Assembly (NCBI GenBank): GCA_001464715.1
Contig: LNDT01000024.1
Location: 1 to 63,104, forward strand
Source: Bdellovibrionales bacterium Ga0074137
GTDB lineage: Bacteria; Bdellovibrionota; Bdellovibrionia; Bdellovibrionales; JAMPXM01
DNA: 63,104 nucleotides
Direction of reading: 5' to 3'
The position numbers and the translations under genes were made by a program. The first letter of the stretch is position 1. The number at the start of each line of letters is the position of its first letter. This document shows positions 27,556 to 35,936 of this stretch, piece after piece. The notes below the pieces were generated by a model. That model was not told the DNA's origin. It saw only the letters and a program-made list of their open reading frames with translations, and searched no databases.

Positions 27556-30500
27556 TCCAGTTAATCACGCGCTGTTCATTGGTTGTTCTAAGTTTGACTG
27601 CGATGGCTCCATCGCAAGTCTTTGCAGCGCCTGACGATGCCGCACCAACGGGTCGCGTTCGATCCATCGAAGAAGAGCTTAAGTTAAAAGCCGGCGATGA
27701 GTCGGGGAATGAAATTAAAGCTTTAAAAACTGAGCTCCTTGTCATGCGGTCGGAAAAGCAGGCCCTGGCACAGCTTGAAAAGTTGCGCGTGCGCTACAAG
27801 GGCACTCGCATGGAAGCTGAAATTCTATTCCGCCTCGGTGAAATATACATGCGTCGCGCTCGAACCGAGCGTTTCTTTGAAATTCATCGAGACTCGAATC
27901 AAGTTGTTCGCTTTGCGCCTGATATGGTGAAGCAGGCGTCTGAAGTCGCGCAAATTCGAAAAGCCATCGGCATTTATCTGGGACTTGACGCCAAGTTTCC
28001 AAGATTTCGGGCGCTCGACATTGTTACTTTCAATACGGCCTATGCTTATCAGCAGGTGGGTGACGACAAAAAAGCAGAAGAACAGTTTCGTCGTCTTTTG
28101 GCGAAGTACCCAAACTCGAGCCTTGTTCCCGATACGCTTTTATCACTGGGTGAAATTCAGTTTTCGCGCCGTCAGTTTGCTGCTGCTCTTGAACTTTTCT
28201 TGAAAATTAAGGAGCACCCGCAAGCCCGCGTTTATCCTTATGGCCTCTACAAAGCAGCATGGAGTAAATATAACCTTCAAGACGAAAACGGTGGCATGAA
28301 GCTTCTTGAGGAAGTCGTCGCTTACGGCCACGTGCGCGCTGTCGCCGGTGCCAACGTTGCGAAGTTGGATCTTCGTAAGGAAGCCCTTGGGGACCTCGCT
28401 CTATTTTTCTCGGAAGCACGAAAGCCTGATCAGGCCGTTGAGTATTTCATCAGTCAGTCGGGCGATTTGGATCCGGTTCCCTACATTCTTCGACTCGTGG
28501 ATATTTATGAGCGTCACTCGAAGTATGCGGAGGTTGACGTCGTTCTTCGCGGTGTTCTGTCGAAAGCTCCAAAGTCGGCACAGATTTCACAGGTCCACGA
28601 GAAGTTGATTTGGAACGCCGACAAACAAAAACGCCGAGATGTTACCGTCAATCAGCTGGCCGCTCTTGAATCTTCATGCGCAGAGCTGCCTGACAAGACA
28701 CCTGAGGAAACACCAGGCAAGACGCCACCTCGCACCGAGTGCCTACAGAAAGTTATCGAAGTGTCCAAAAAGCTTGGAGCAAAACTTCATGCCTATTGGA
28801 AACGCGATAAAAGTGCGGAGACAGCCGACTTTGCACTCAGAGCCTATGAAACTTATCTGCGAAATGCTGTGGTCGTAGGGCATGAGTCGGCCCAGGTCCG
28901 TTACGCGACGGCCGATTTGATGTTTGCACGTGCTCGCTTCCGAGATGCGAGCGCGAACTACGCACTGGTCAACGTCGACTCGATTCAGTCGCCCGGAAAA
29001 TCTACAGGAAAATCTACAGAAAAATCGAAGAATCTTGTGCGTCCTGCCTTCGATCTAATGAAGACGGATCCAAAGCTTGCTGTGGACGCTGCTTACGGTG
29101 CTGTACTTTCCCTTGAGAAGGCGGTTGGCGATTCAAAGTGGACAGACTCGGATGAGACGATGTTCCGTCAGCTGGCAGATCAGTATCTCGTTCGTGCTCC
29201 GCAAGGTCCGTACGCTTTGGATCTACGATTTAAGCGCGCCTTTATCGCTTATGAAAAAGAGAATTACGATATCGCCGCTGTTGGATTTAAAGAAATCGGT
29301 TGGGCGAAGTACACATCAGAGGCTGTCGCTTCCAGCGAAAAGGTTTTGAAGGCACAGGACCTCTATCTGGATATCCTGAATATCAAAAAGGACTACAAAA
29401 ACTTAAAGGATGCGGCTCAGACATTGTTGTCTCGAGCTTCAGCCACGGCGGTCCTACCAAAAGCTCGCGAAGATCAGCTTTCGAAAATTCGTCGTGAAGC
29501 CTGGTTTGCGGAAGTTGCCGAGATCGAGCAAAAGGGCGACGCGGATAAAGCCGTGGGGATGTATAAGTCGTTTGCTCTGGAGAATCGCGGAACTGAACTT
29601 GCGCCACGCGCCTGGTGGAATGCAAGTCAGCTGCTATTTAAGAATGGAAAAACCTCAGCAGGCGCAGCGATGTGCTCGGAAATGAATGACCTTTTCCCTG
29701 GCGCGGTGAATGCGAAGGAGTGTTTGACTCAAGCCGCCCAAACATTTGAAGCGATGGCTCGTCTTGACCTTGCTGCCAAGGCCGTAATGAGTCTGTCTGA
29801 AATTGACGTCGCAAAACGAACGTACTGGCGCGAGATCGCCAGCGACTTCTTCGCTCTTTCTGGAACCCGCGATGGCAAAGAGCGCGCAATTCAAATGTTC
29901 CTAAAGTCAGCTGAAGATAAAAAGCCAGAACAGAAGCTGGCGCTGTTTGAAAAGTCGATTCAGATAGCAAAAGAGCTTCGCGATCAGAAAACTGCATCAA
30001 GTCTTCGACAAAAAATTGAGTCCTTGGGTCTTGAACCGGCGGCCAGTCGATTTATCGTTGAAGAAGCTGAAGCGGCCTACAAGGCGGGAGATGCGACTCG
30101 CGCTTTCAATCTTGTGAAACGAGTTGTTGGTCGTGAGTCGGTTCTGAAAAATGCAAAAGACATCCCAGCGCGAGCTCGGTTTCTTCAAGCGCGAATTCTT
30201 GACGACGAGTACCGCGCTCAAAGCGTGAAGGCGCGAGTTGAACGAATCGGTATCGTACTTGCTCTTAAAACAGAGAAGCTTGAAAAGGCTCAGAAGGCCT
30301 ACCAATCTTCAGCGCGCATGGGTGACAATGCTGTCGCTGTCGAGAGTCTTGGACGCCTGGCCGAGCTTTACATTGATTATTCGAACACGGTGAAAGGGAT
30401 GAAACTTCCTTCCGATGTTCCCGAGTCAGATCAACAAGCTTTCGCAAAAGAGATCGAGAGTATTGTACTTCCAATGGAAGAAAAAGGTATTGAGGCCTTA

Positions 30501-30692
30501 AGTCAGGCCATCGATGCCGCCCGCAAATCGGGCCGACTCGACGGCTACGCCGGCGTGCTCCAAGAGCGTCTCGATAAGTTAAATTTGAAATCAGAGGTTT
30601 CGACCCGCGTCGAAGTCGATGAATTGCCGCGAATGGTGCCGGCTTTCAGTTGGAAAATTTTAGGTTGGATAGAGAAAGGTGGTCTCCGATGA
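27552..30692 (+). CDS. Large periplasmic TPR protein (GltD-like)
   Basis: 1046 residues with a signal peptide (SLVVLSLTAMAPSQVFA, cleavage near residue 26) and no lipobox. Almost the whole remainder is helical repeat sequence of TPR type (for example TFNTAYAYQQVGDDKKAEEQ near residue 155). It is expected to form a long periplasmic solenoid. Position between a CglB-like adhesin and a GltE-like TPR lipoprotein points to the envelope-spanning gliding complex; assignment to GltD is by context, not by a recognised signature. Coupled to the next gene by ATGA. Confidence 0.7.
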   Translation: MIQLITRCSLVVLSLTAMAPSQVFAAPDDAAPTGRVRSIEEELKLKAGDESGNEIKALKTELLVMRSEKQALAQLEKLRVRYKGTRMEAEILFRLGEIYMRRARTERFFEIHRDSNQVVRFAPDMVKQASEVAQIRKAIGIYLGLDAKFPRFRALDIVTFNTAYAYQQVGDDKKAEEQFRRLLAKYPNSSLVPDTLLSLGEIQFSRRQFAAALELFLKIKEHPQARVYPYGLYKAAWSKYNLQDENGGMKLLEEVVAYGHVRAVAGANVAKLDLRKEALGDLALFFSEARKPDQAVEYFISQSGDLDPVPYILRLVDIYERHSKYAEVDVVLRGVLSKAPKSAQISQVHEKLIWNADKQKRRDVTVNQLAALESSCAELPDKTPEETPGKTPPRTECLQKVIEVSKKLGAKLHAYWKRDKSAETADFALRAYETYLRNAVVVGHESAQVRYATADLMFARARFRDASANYALVNVDSIQSPGKSTGKSTEKSKNLVRPAFDLMKTDPKLAVDAAYGAVLSLEKAVGDSKWTDSDETMFRQLADQYLVRAPQGPYALDLRFKRAFIAYEKENYDIAAVGFKEIGWAKYTSEAVASSEKVLKAQDLYLDILNIKKDYKNLKDAAQTLLSRASATAVLPKAREDQLSKIRREAWFAEVAEIEQKGDADKAVGMYKSFALENRGTELAPRAWWNASQLLFKNGKTSAGAAMCSEMNDLFPGAVNAKECLTQAAQTFEAMARLDLAAKAVMSLSEIDVAKRTYWREIASDFFALSGTRDGKERAIQMFLKSAEDKKPEQKLALFEKSIQIAKELRDQKTASSLRQKIESLGLEPAASRFIVEEAEAAYKAGDATRAFNLVKRVVGRESVLKNAKDIPARARFLQARILDDEYRAQSVKARVERIGIVLALKTEKLEKAQKAYQSSARMGDNAVAVESLGRLAELYIDYSNTVKGMKLPSDVPESDQQAFAKEIESIVLPMEEKGIEALSQAIDAARKSGRLDGYAGVLQERLDKLNLKSEVSTRVEVDELPRMVPAFSWKILGWIEKGGLR

Positions 30693-31675
30693 TCGCATTG
30701 AGACTGCTTGGCCAGAGAGCACTTGGCCTGATGACGGTGGTCGTTTCGTTTGGTTGTGCATCGACACCCAGCGGACCGACAGTGAAGTTTGATTCGAAAG
30801 CGGCAGAACGAGCAAAGCCATTTTTGAATCAGCACTACGGCGTTGATATTGTTGAAGCCTCGTCGCGAGGTGTGTGCGCGACCCCCAAAGCCGACGCCGA
30901 TTGGAAGATGTGGGTCTATGCCGCCGGATCTTGCGTGCAAAAGCAGGATTGGGTCGCGGTGGAAAATCTTGGAACGGCGATGGCCGCTAACCACGTCGAC
31001 TCTCCTTGGGGATCTTACTTTTTGGGGGTTGCAGCCGCTCAGCGCGGAGAACAAATTCGAGCGGAATGGATGATGGATCTCGCCGAGAAAAAAGCGGGCG
31101 GTCCGTTGGGACTTGTTCAGTATGAACGTGCGCGCTGGATCGAAAAAGATGAGGGAGCTGCGGTCGCCGCGGTCTCAATGAAAGAAGCAGTTCGTCGCGA
31201 CCCAAGTTTGTTGCCTGGATTTTTGTGGTTGGCGCAAGTCCATCACCGCGACCGAATGGCGAGCGAAGCCGAGCAGTACTACCTAAGTGCTCTTGCACTG
31301 AACAGCGACTCGTGGCCAGCGCTTCGGGGCCTGGCGGCTCTTGCAATAGATGAGAAAAAAGGTCCGGAGGCCGTGGGTTATCTGACTCGCGCTATCCAGC
31401 TGAAGCCCGATGTTGCAGAGACTCGCATCCAACTGGCAAGTGTTTACGAATCTCTGACAAAAGAGCCATTAAAAGCTCTTCAAACTCTTCGCGAGCTTCG
31501 CGTGGCCCTTGAAAAGGGTCGAGCTCGCGGTCGAAACACTATTGGTTTTGATATTGGAGCCAAGATTCGTTCGATCGAAGAGACAATGAAGACTGAAGTT
31601 TCACGACAAGCCAAAGATCGCGAGCCCGCGCAGATGAAAAACGGCGCGCCAGGTCCTGCAAAGAAAGGCGGCTAA
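30689..31675 (+). CDS. TPR-repeat lipoprotein, GltE-like
   Basis: 328 residues from the ATG overlapping the previous stop. A lipoprotein signal is likely (LMTVVVSFGCAS, Cys near residue 24). Residues ~90-290 contain TPR units (LPGFLWLAQVHHRDRMASEA; ALRGLAALAIDEKKGPEAVG). A charged tail follows. Myxococcus GltE (AglT) is a TPR lipoprotein of the same machine, so the name is offered by analogy. Confidence 0.7.
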   Translation: MIALRLLGQRALGLMTVVVSFGCASTPSGPTVKFDSKAAERAKPFLNQHYGVDIVEASSRGVCATPKADADWKMWVYAAGSCVQKQDWVAVENLGTAMAANHVDSPWGSYFLGVAAAQRGEQIRAEWMMDLAEKKAGGPLGLVQYERARWIEKDEGAAVAAVSMKEAVRRDPSLLPGFLWLAQVHHRDRMASEAEQYYLSALALNSDSWPALRGLAALAIDEKKGPEAVGYLTRAIQLKPDVAETRIQLASVYESLTKEPLKALQTLRELRVALEKGRARGRNTIGFDIGAKIRSIEETMKTEVSRQAKDREPAQMKNGAPGPAKKGG

Positions 31676-31676
31676 A

Positions 31677-31931
31677 ATGTCGGGTAAAACAAGTTTGATG
31701 GCCGTTTTATTGGGTTTCGCGCTGTTCAGTACTTCGACAGTTTTCGCCAAGAAGGTCGAGTATCGCAAAACACAAGATGTTAATTTTGATGCCGTCGATG
31801 TGGACGGGCAGGTTCGTAACCCCGATGGGGCCTACGTAGTACAAAAACGAGTCATCGACTTCCTGCCGCTTTATAAAGTACGGCGGAATTTCGACGAAAA
31901 CATAAAAGAGTCCGTTGAATACGTGAAATGA
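31677..31931 (+). CDS. Small exported protein in the gliding-like cluster
   Basis: 84 residues starting one base after the previous stop. A signal peptide is clear (SLMAVLLGFALFSTSTVFAKK), leaving a ~60-residue mature protein with KTQDVNFDAVDVDGQVRNP and many charged residues. No known family was recognised. Its place before the outer-membrane barrel suggests a periplasmic or outer-membrane accessory subunit. Myxococcus clusters also contain small exported proteins of this kind. Confidence 0.7.
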   Translation: MSGKTSLMAVLLGFALFSTSTVFAKKVEYRKTQDVNFDAVDVDGQVRNPDGAYVVQKRVIDFLPLYKVRRNFDENIKESVEYVK

Positions 31932-31941
31932 GGAATTTGAT

Positions 31942-32715
31942 ATGTCGCTGCAAGTGAACTGTTTTGCAACTTTGAAAAGCTTCGTGATGACAGGATTGGT
32001 CCTGGCAGTTTGCCAGACCTCCATGCTTTCTATGGCCTCGGCGCAAAGCGCAGTGAAAAGTCCAGGAGCCGTGGGCGACAGCGATAAGGTCGACGTGACG
32101 GACCTTGAGAAAAAGTATTGGGCTTCGAAAGACACCGATTTTTCGGTCGTTCAAAATCGTCTTTATACAAAAGCGAATCGCTTTGCTCTGTCGCTTCAAT
32201 ATGGAACATTGATCAACGACCCGTGGAGCGAAGGTCCCTCATTTTCAGGATCACTTGGCTACTACTTCAGCGAGCGGTTTGGAATCGAAGGTCACTATCA
32301 GCAGACGAACTCGGTCGACAATAAAGCTCTCGTGAACTTGAAGTCGCAATCTGGAACTGCGAACCATGGCAAGATCATGAGCTATCAGGGCCTTTCAGCG
32401 AACTGGGTTCCATTTTATGCCAAGATGAGTGTTCTCAATAACACGATCATCTATTTCGACATGGCGTTCTCTCCCGGTATCGGTGTCACGGGCTACGAGC
32501 AACAACAACTGGGCGGCAATCGCCTGAAGTCTGCGCCAACGGTGTCACTCGACATCACGCAGTCTTTCTTTTTTAGCAAATACGCGGCCTTTCGAGTCGA
32601 CTACAAAAACCGATGGTTTCAGGAGGAAGTTATCAGCTTCAACTCTGGTGCTTCGGTGAACACGGAAACAGCGCAGACGTCGATGCTTTTGTTTGGATTT
32701 ACTTTCTACTACTGA
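31942..32715 (+). CDS. Outer-membrane beta-barrel protein (GltA/GltB-like)
   Basis: 257 residues with GAGGAAT upstream of the ATG. The first ~36 residues form a signal peptide ending around SMASAQ. The mature part has a series of amphipathic strands (FALSLQYGTLI, FSGSLGYYFSERFGIEGHYQ) and ends in MLLFGFTFYY with a terminal aromatic, as BAM substrates do. The fold resembles the OMP_myx_plus outer-membrane barrel family found with Glt genes. Likely an outer-membrane anchor of the complex. Confidence 0.78.
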   Translation: MSLQVNCFATLKSFVMTGLVLAVCQTSMLSMASAQSAVKSPGAVGDSDKVDVTDLEKKYWASKDTDFSVVQNRLYTKANRFALSLQYGTLINDPWSEGPSFSGSLGYYFSERFGIEGHYQQTNSVDNKALVNLKSQSGTANHGKIMSYQGLSANWVPFYAKMSVLNNTIIYFDMAFSPGIGVTGYEQQQLGGNRLKSAPTVSLDITQSFFFSKYAAFRVDYKNRWFQEEVISFNSGASVNTETAQTSMLLFGFTFYY

Positions 32716-32731
32716 GACTGAGGAGACCGCT

Positions 32732-35245
32732 ATGGTTCACCCGAACCGGAAGAAAATTTTGATGCCAAAGTTTGTGCCAAAATTTTTGGTAGTGTTTGTC
32801 GCATTGTCTTTGGCTGGTTCTCTCAGTTTGGTCGGCTCGGTCGGTTCGGCTGAAGTTTTGGATCCGAACAAGGATTATGCGGACGCACGTCTCAATGCGC
32901 CGAATGTTCCGTCATCTTCCTACGCCGTGAAGCAAAAGTCGTCGGGCTGGTTGGCTTCGAAGCTTTCAGCGGCGACCAGAACAGCCCAGTCCGCGATCAA
33001 TGAAGTTTCAAAATCACTCTTTGGCGCTCGGTCGAGCAACCCGACCCGAAGTGTTTCAAGTGCGACAACGCCTCCGAAGGTAGCCCTTCGCACGCCGGCC
33101 AGCGCCGCTGCCGACGTGCCGCGTGTAGCAGATCGTAGCGCTACCAGCGGTATCGACGCTGGCGAGTCACTTTCATTTCCAGGATTATCGAAATCATCAT
33201 CGGGTGTTGTGAAGTACGACCTCGACAGTTCGGTGGCGGCGATTCCGCGTCTTCGTCTCCCTCAGGAGCCTCGGTTCTCTGCGAACCACTTTGCCTTAGA
33301 TGCGTCGGCACAAAAAACACTCGAGTCGAAAATTTTGACGACACTTCAGACTCCGGAACTGACTTCGAACGACGAGTTAAAGCGTCTCCTGCGTCCACCG
33401 TTGGCGGTCTTGGCGTTAAAAAAGTCGCGATTGGTTTCAATTCAAAAAGGCAAAGTCGACACTTCGATTCTCGCAAAACTGAATCTCGTTCTCGCTCCGG
33501 AAACAGAACTGAAGCTTTCGAAGTTTGTTCCTTTGACGGACGATGAGATGCGGTTTCTGAGCGGCCTTTTACTTTACCAGCAAGGCAATCAGTGCGCGGC
33601 GGCTGTTGGACTATTTCATTCAATTTCAAACAAACCCGAGTGGCAGGCTGAAGCAGACTTCTTTTTGGCAACCTGCTCAAAAAGCATGGGGCTGATGACA
33701 GACTTCAGCGAGCGCGTTCGCCGCGTCTTCGAATCCGGCAGTGGCTTTTACTCGCATCGTCTTTTGCGTGAAATTGATTGGAACACGCCCAATGTGACGA
33801 CGCGAAGTTTTGGCGAGGCGCTTGAAAAAGCAATGAAGAATCCTGAGGTCGTAAAAGACCAGACGCCTGAAACACTTGCGACGGCGGCTGCATTGATCTC
33901 AGAAAGCGCTGCGGCTGCAGAAAAATTTAAGACGGCGCTTGAGTGGTCAAAAAAGGTTCCCGATTCGCACCCCCGGTACTTACAAGCCAAGTTCGTAGAA
34001 GCCTTGTCAGAATATCAAATCGGATCTAAAGCTCGAGCCTTAGATCTGCAAGAGGGGCTGATTAAGCTTCCTCGCGCCGAGCAGTCGGCGCGTGAATTTC
34101 AAGGCTTGATCGCGCTGAATTTAGCACGAATGTACTTTCAAGAAGGTAAGTTCAAAGAAGCTCATCAAGCCTTCTTGACCGTAAACAAAGATCATCCTCT
34201 GTGGCTTCAGGGCCTCGCTGAAATGGGATGGGCGCAGTTGCTTTCGACGGACTACGAGGGCGCCATTGGAAACATGTACTCGATTCACTCGCCATTTTTT
34301 GCCGCGGCCTACAAGCCCGAGTCCTATGTCATTCGAACGATCGGCTACATCAATCTTTGCCAGTACGGTGATGCCTACCGGACGCTCTCGACTTTAGAAA
34401 AAGACTATCGACAAATGCTTTCAAGCATTGACCGCTACGACAAAGATATCAAATCGTTCAGCGATGGTCGCTATGGGACCATCCGACGTTTCCTTCAGGG
34501 CTTCAATAAACCAGGACGCACCGATCTAAAAGATGTCGATGGACTTCCAAGTCCGATTATTCGCGAAATCGCTCGCCAAAAAGACTTTCTCAATCTGCAG
34601 AAAAGTTTAAATCGTCAGATCGACGAGCGGGGAATTTACAATCGCATCGAAGCCGACATCGACCGAAGTTTGAAAGAGGCACAAGGAAAGGTCATGCAGA
34701 CTCGTCGGCAAATCGATGGTCTTCGAAAAAAGATTGCCTCGATAAAAAAGAACACTCAGCTCGAACCCAATCGAGTGCCGTGGCAGGCCGAGTTGGACTC
34801 TGAGCTTGCAAGACTCAACGACCGTTTTTTCTCGATTGATCTTTTCAACGAGGCTAAAAAAGCCGTTGCCCAGTACAACCGCGAAGTGGTTGCGGGTGCG
34901 GATCGTCGCAGCGCAGAGATCAAGAGTCGCCTTGAGACTGTCGTTGCGAATCGCATCTTAAAAATCCGAACAGATCTCTCTCGCTACTTGGATAACAACG
35001 AACTCCTTCGTTACGAAGTGTTCGCCGCCAGCGGCGAGAACATTAGGTTCCAAGTTGCCGGCGGAGAAAAGTCGAACCGAGTTCCTGCCAGCGCGATCCC
35101 GAAGTCAAAATCCCTTCAGTGGGACTTTGATGGAGAGTACTGGGAAGATGAAATTGGTCACTACCGTTCAAGTCTTAAAAACAATTGCCCCAGTGGCAGC
35201 GAGTCTCGTCGCGAACAAGCCAGTCTTACCGGAGGCCCCCAATGA
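32732..35245 (+). CDS. Periplasmic TPR protein, GltC-like
   Basis: 837 residues. GAGGAG upstream selects the ATG at 32732; the frame is open from 32693 inside the barrel gene. The N-terminus has basic residues then a hydrophobic signal (FLVVFVALSLAGSLSLVGSV). A Ser/Ala-rich linker leads into TPR-like helices (residues ~280-530), and residues ~610-740 look coiled-coil. The order barrel then large TPR protein mirrors gltB-gltA-gltC of Myxococcus. The stop overlaps the coiled-coil gene start (ATGA at 35242). Confidence 0.72.
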   Translation: MVHPNRKKILMPKFVPKFLVVFVALSLAGSLSLVGSVGSAEVLDPNKDYADARLNAPNVPSSSYAVKQKSSGWLASKLSAATRTAQSAINEVSKSLFGARSSNPTRSVSSATTPPKVALRTPASAAADVPRVADRSATSGIDAGESLSFPGLSKSSSGVVKYDLDSSVAAIPRLRLPQEPRFSANHFALDASAQKTLESKILTTLQTPELTSNDELKRLLRPPLAVLALKKSRLVSIQKGKVDTSILAKLNLVLAPETELKLSKFVPLTDDEMRFLSGLLLYQQGNQCAAAVGLFHSISNKPEWQAEADFFLATCSKSMGLMTDFSERVRRVFESGSGFYSHRLLREIDWNTPNVTTRSFGEALEKAMKNPEVVKDQTPETLATAAALISESAAAAEKFKTALEWSKKVPDSHPRYLQAKFVEALSEYQIGSKARALDLQEGLIKLPRAEQSAREFQGLIALNLARMYFQEGKFKEAHQAFLTVNKDHPLWLQGLAEMGWAQLLSTDYEGAIGNMYSIHSPFFAAAYKPESYVIRTIGYINLCQYGDAYRTLSTLEKDYRQMLSSIDRYDKDIKSFSDGRYGTIRRFLQGFNKPGRTDLKDVDGLPSPIIREIARQKDFLNLQKSLNRQIDERGIYNRIEADIDRSLKEAQGKVMQTRRQIDGLRKKIASIKKNTQLEPNRVPWQAELDSELARLNDRFFSIDLFNEAKKAVAQYNREVVAGADRRSAEIKSRLETVVANRILKIRTDLSRYLDNNELLRYEVFAASGENIRFQVAGGEKSNRVPASAIPKSKSLQWDFDGEYWEDEIGHYRSSLKNNCPSGSESRREQASLTGGPQ

Positions 35246-35901
35246 AGCGGACGTCACAACGAATCACACAACTGGCACTCTGTACTTTAGCGATCGCTGG
35301 GCTCAGCTCATCCGCTTCAGCTCGAACCGACGTGAAAGCAAAAGTTCAGCAATTGAACGAGAACGTTTCTGCTAGTAAAGCTAACCTTGAACAGTACGAG
35401 GCGGGCCTTAGAACCGTGGTCACCAACATTGGTGAAACAGACCGGGTTTTAAAGACAATCGAGCGCCAGAAAGTCGCTATCACCAAACAGACTGGCCAGT
35501 CGGCGAAAGATCAAACCAGCGTCGATGCGGCGAAGGTCGAAGTTGAGCAGAGTTTGAAGCGTGAGCGTGATTTGTTTTTGGAGGAAGAAAAGCAGTTGGA
35601 GGAGCTCCGTCGAGCGGCTCAGCGCATCGAAGCCAATCGTGAGAAGCGGCAAGCCAATATTTTGGTCTACGAACAACGTCTCAAAGCTGTCGAAGGTGAA
35701 AAGTCAGCGTGGACAGAGCGCAGCCAGTCGATCACGGACCTCGATGCTTCTTTAAAAGCAAAGGAAGAAGAGGCGCGGTCAGAAAAGAAGCGGCTTCAGG
35801 CCAAAAAGGCCGAGTACGAGGAAGAGGTTGGAAAGTGGAAAAAACAAGTTCGCCTCTCTGAACGAGCCGCTACAAATTTTCGCGGCCTCAAAGATCAGTA
35901 A
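35242..35901 (+). CDS. Exported coiled-coil protein
   Basis: 219 residues. Signal peptide (ITQLALCTLAIAGLSSSASA) followed by an almost uninterrupted heptad-rich, charged helix (Glu, Lys, Arg, Gln, Ala). It is probably a long periplasmic coiled coil serving as a spacer or clamp in the envelope complex. It is the last coupled gene of the gliding-like cluster. No enzyme motif. Confidence 0.75.
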   Translation: MKRTSQRITQLALCTLAIAGLSSSASARTDVKAKVQQLNENVSASKANLEQYEAGLRTVVTNIGETDRVLKTIERQKVAITKQTGQSAKDQTSVDAAKVEVEQSLKRERDLFLEEEKQLEELRRAAQRIEANREKRQANILVYEQRLKAVEGEKSAWTERSQSITDLDASLKAKEEEARSEKKRLQAKKAEYEEEVGKWKKQVRLSERAATNFRGLKDQ

Positions 35902-35936
35902 ACAGTCGGCTTAAGGCCGTGTAGAGTCAGGCGACT

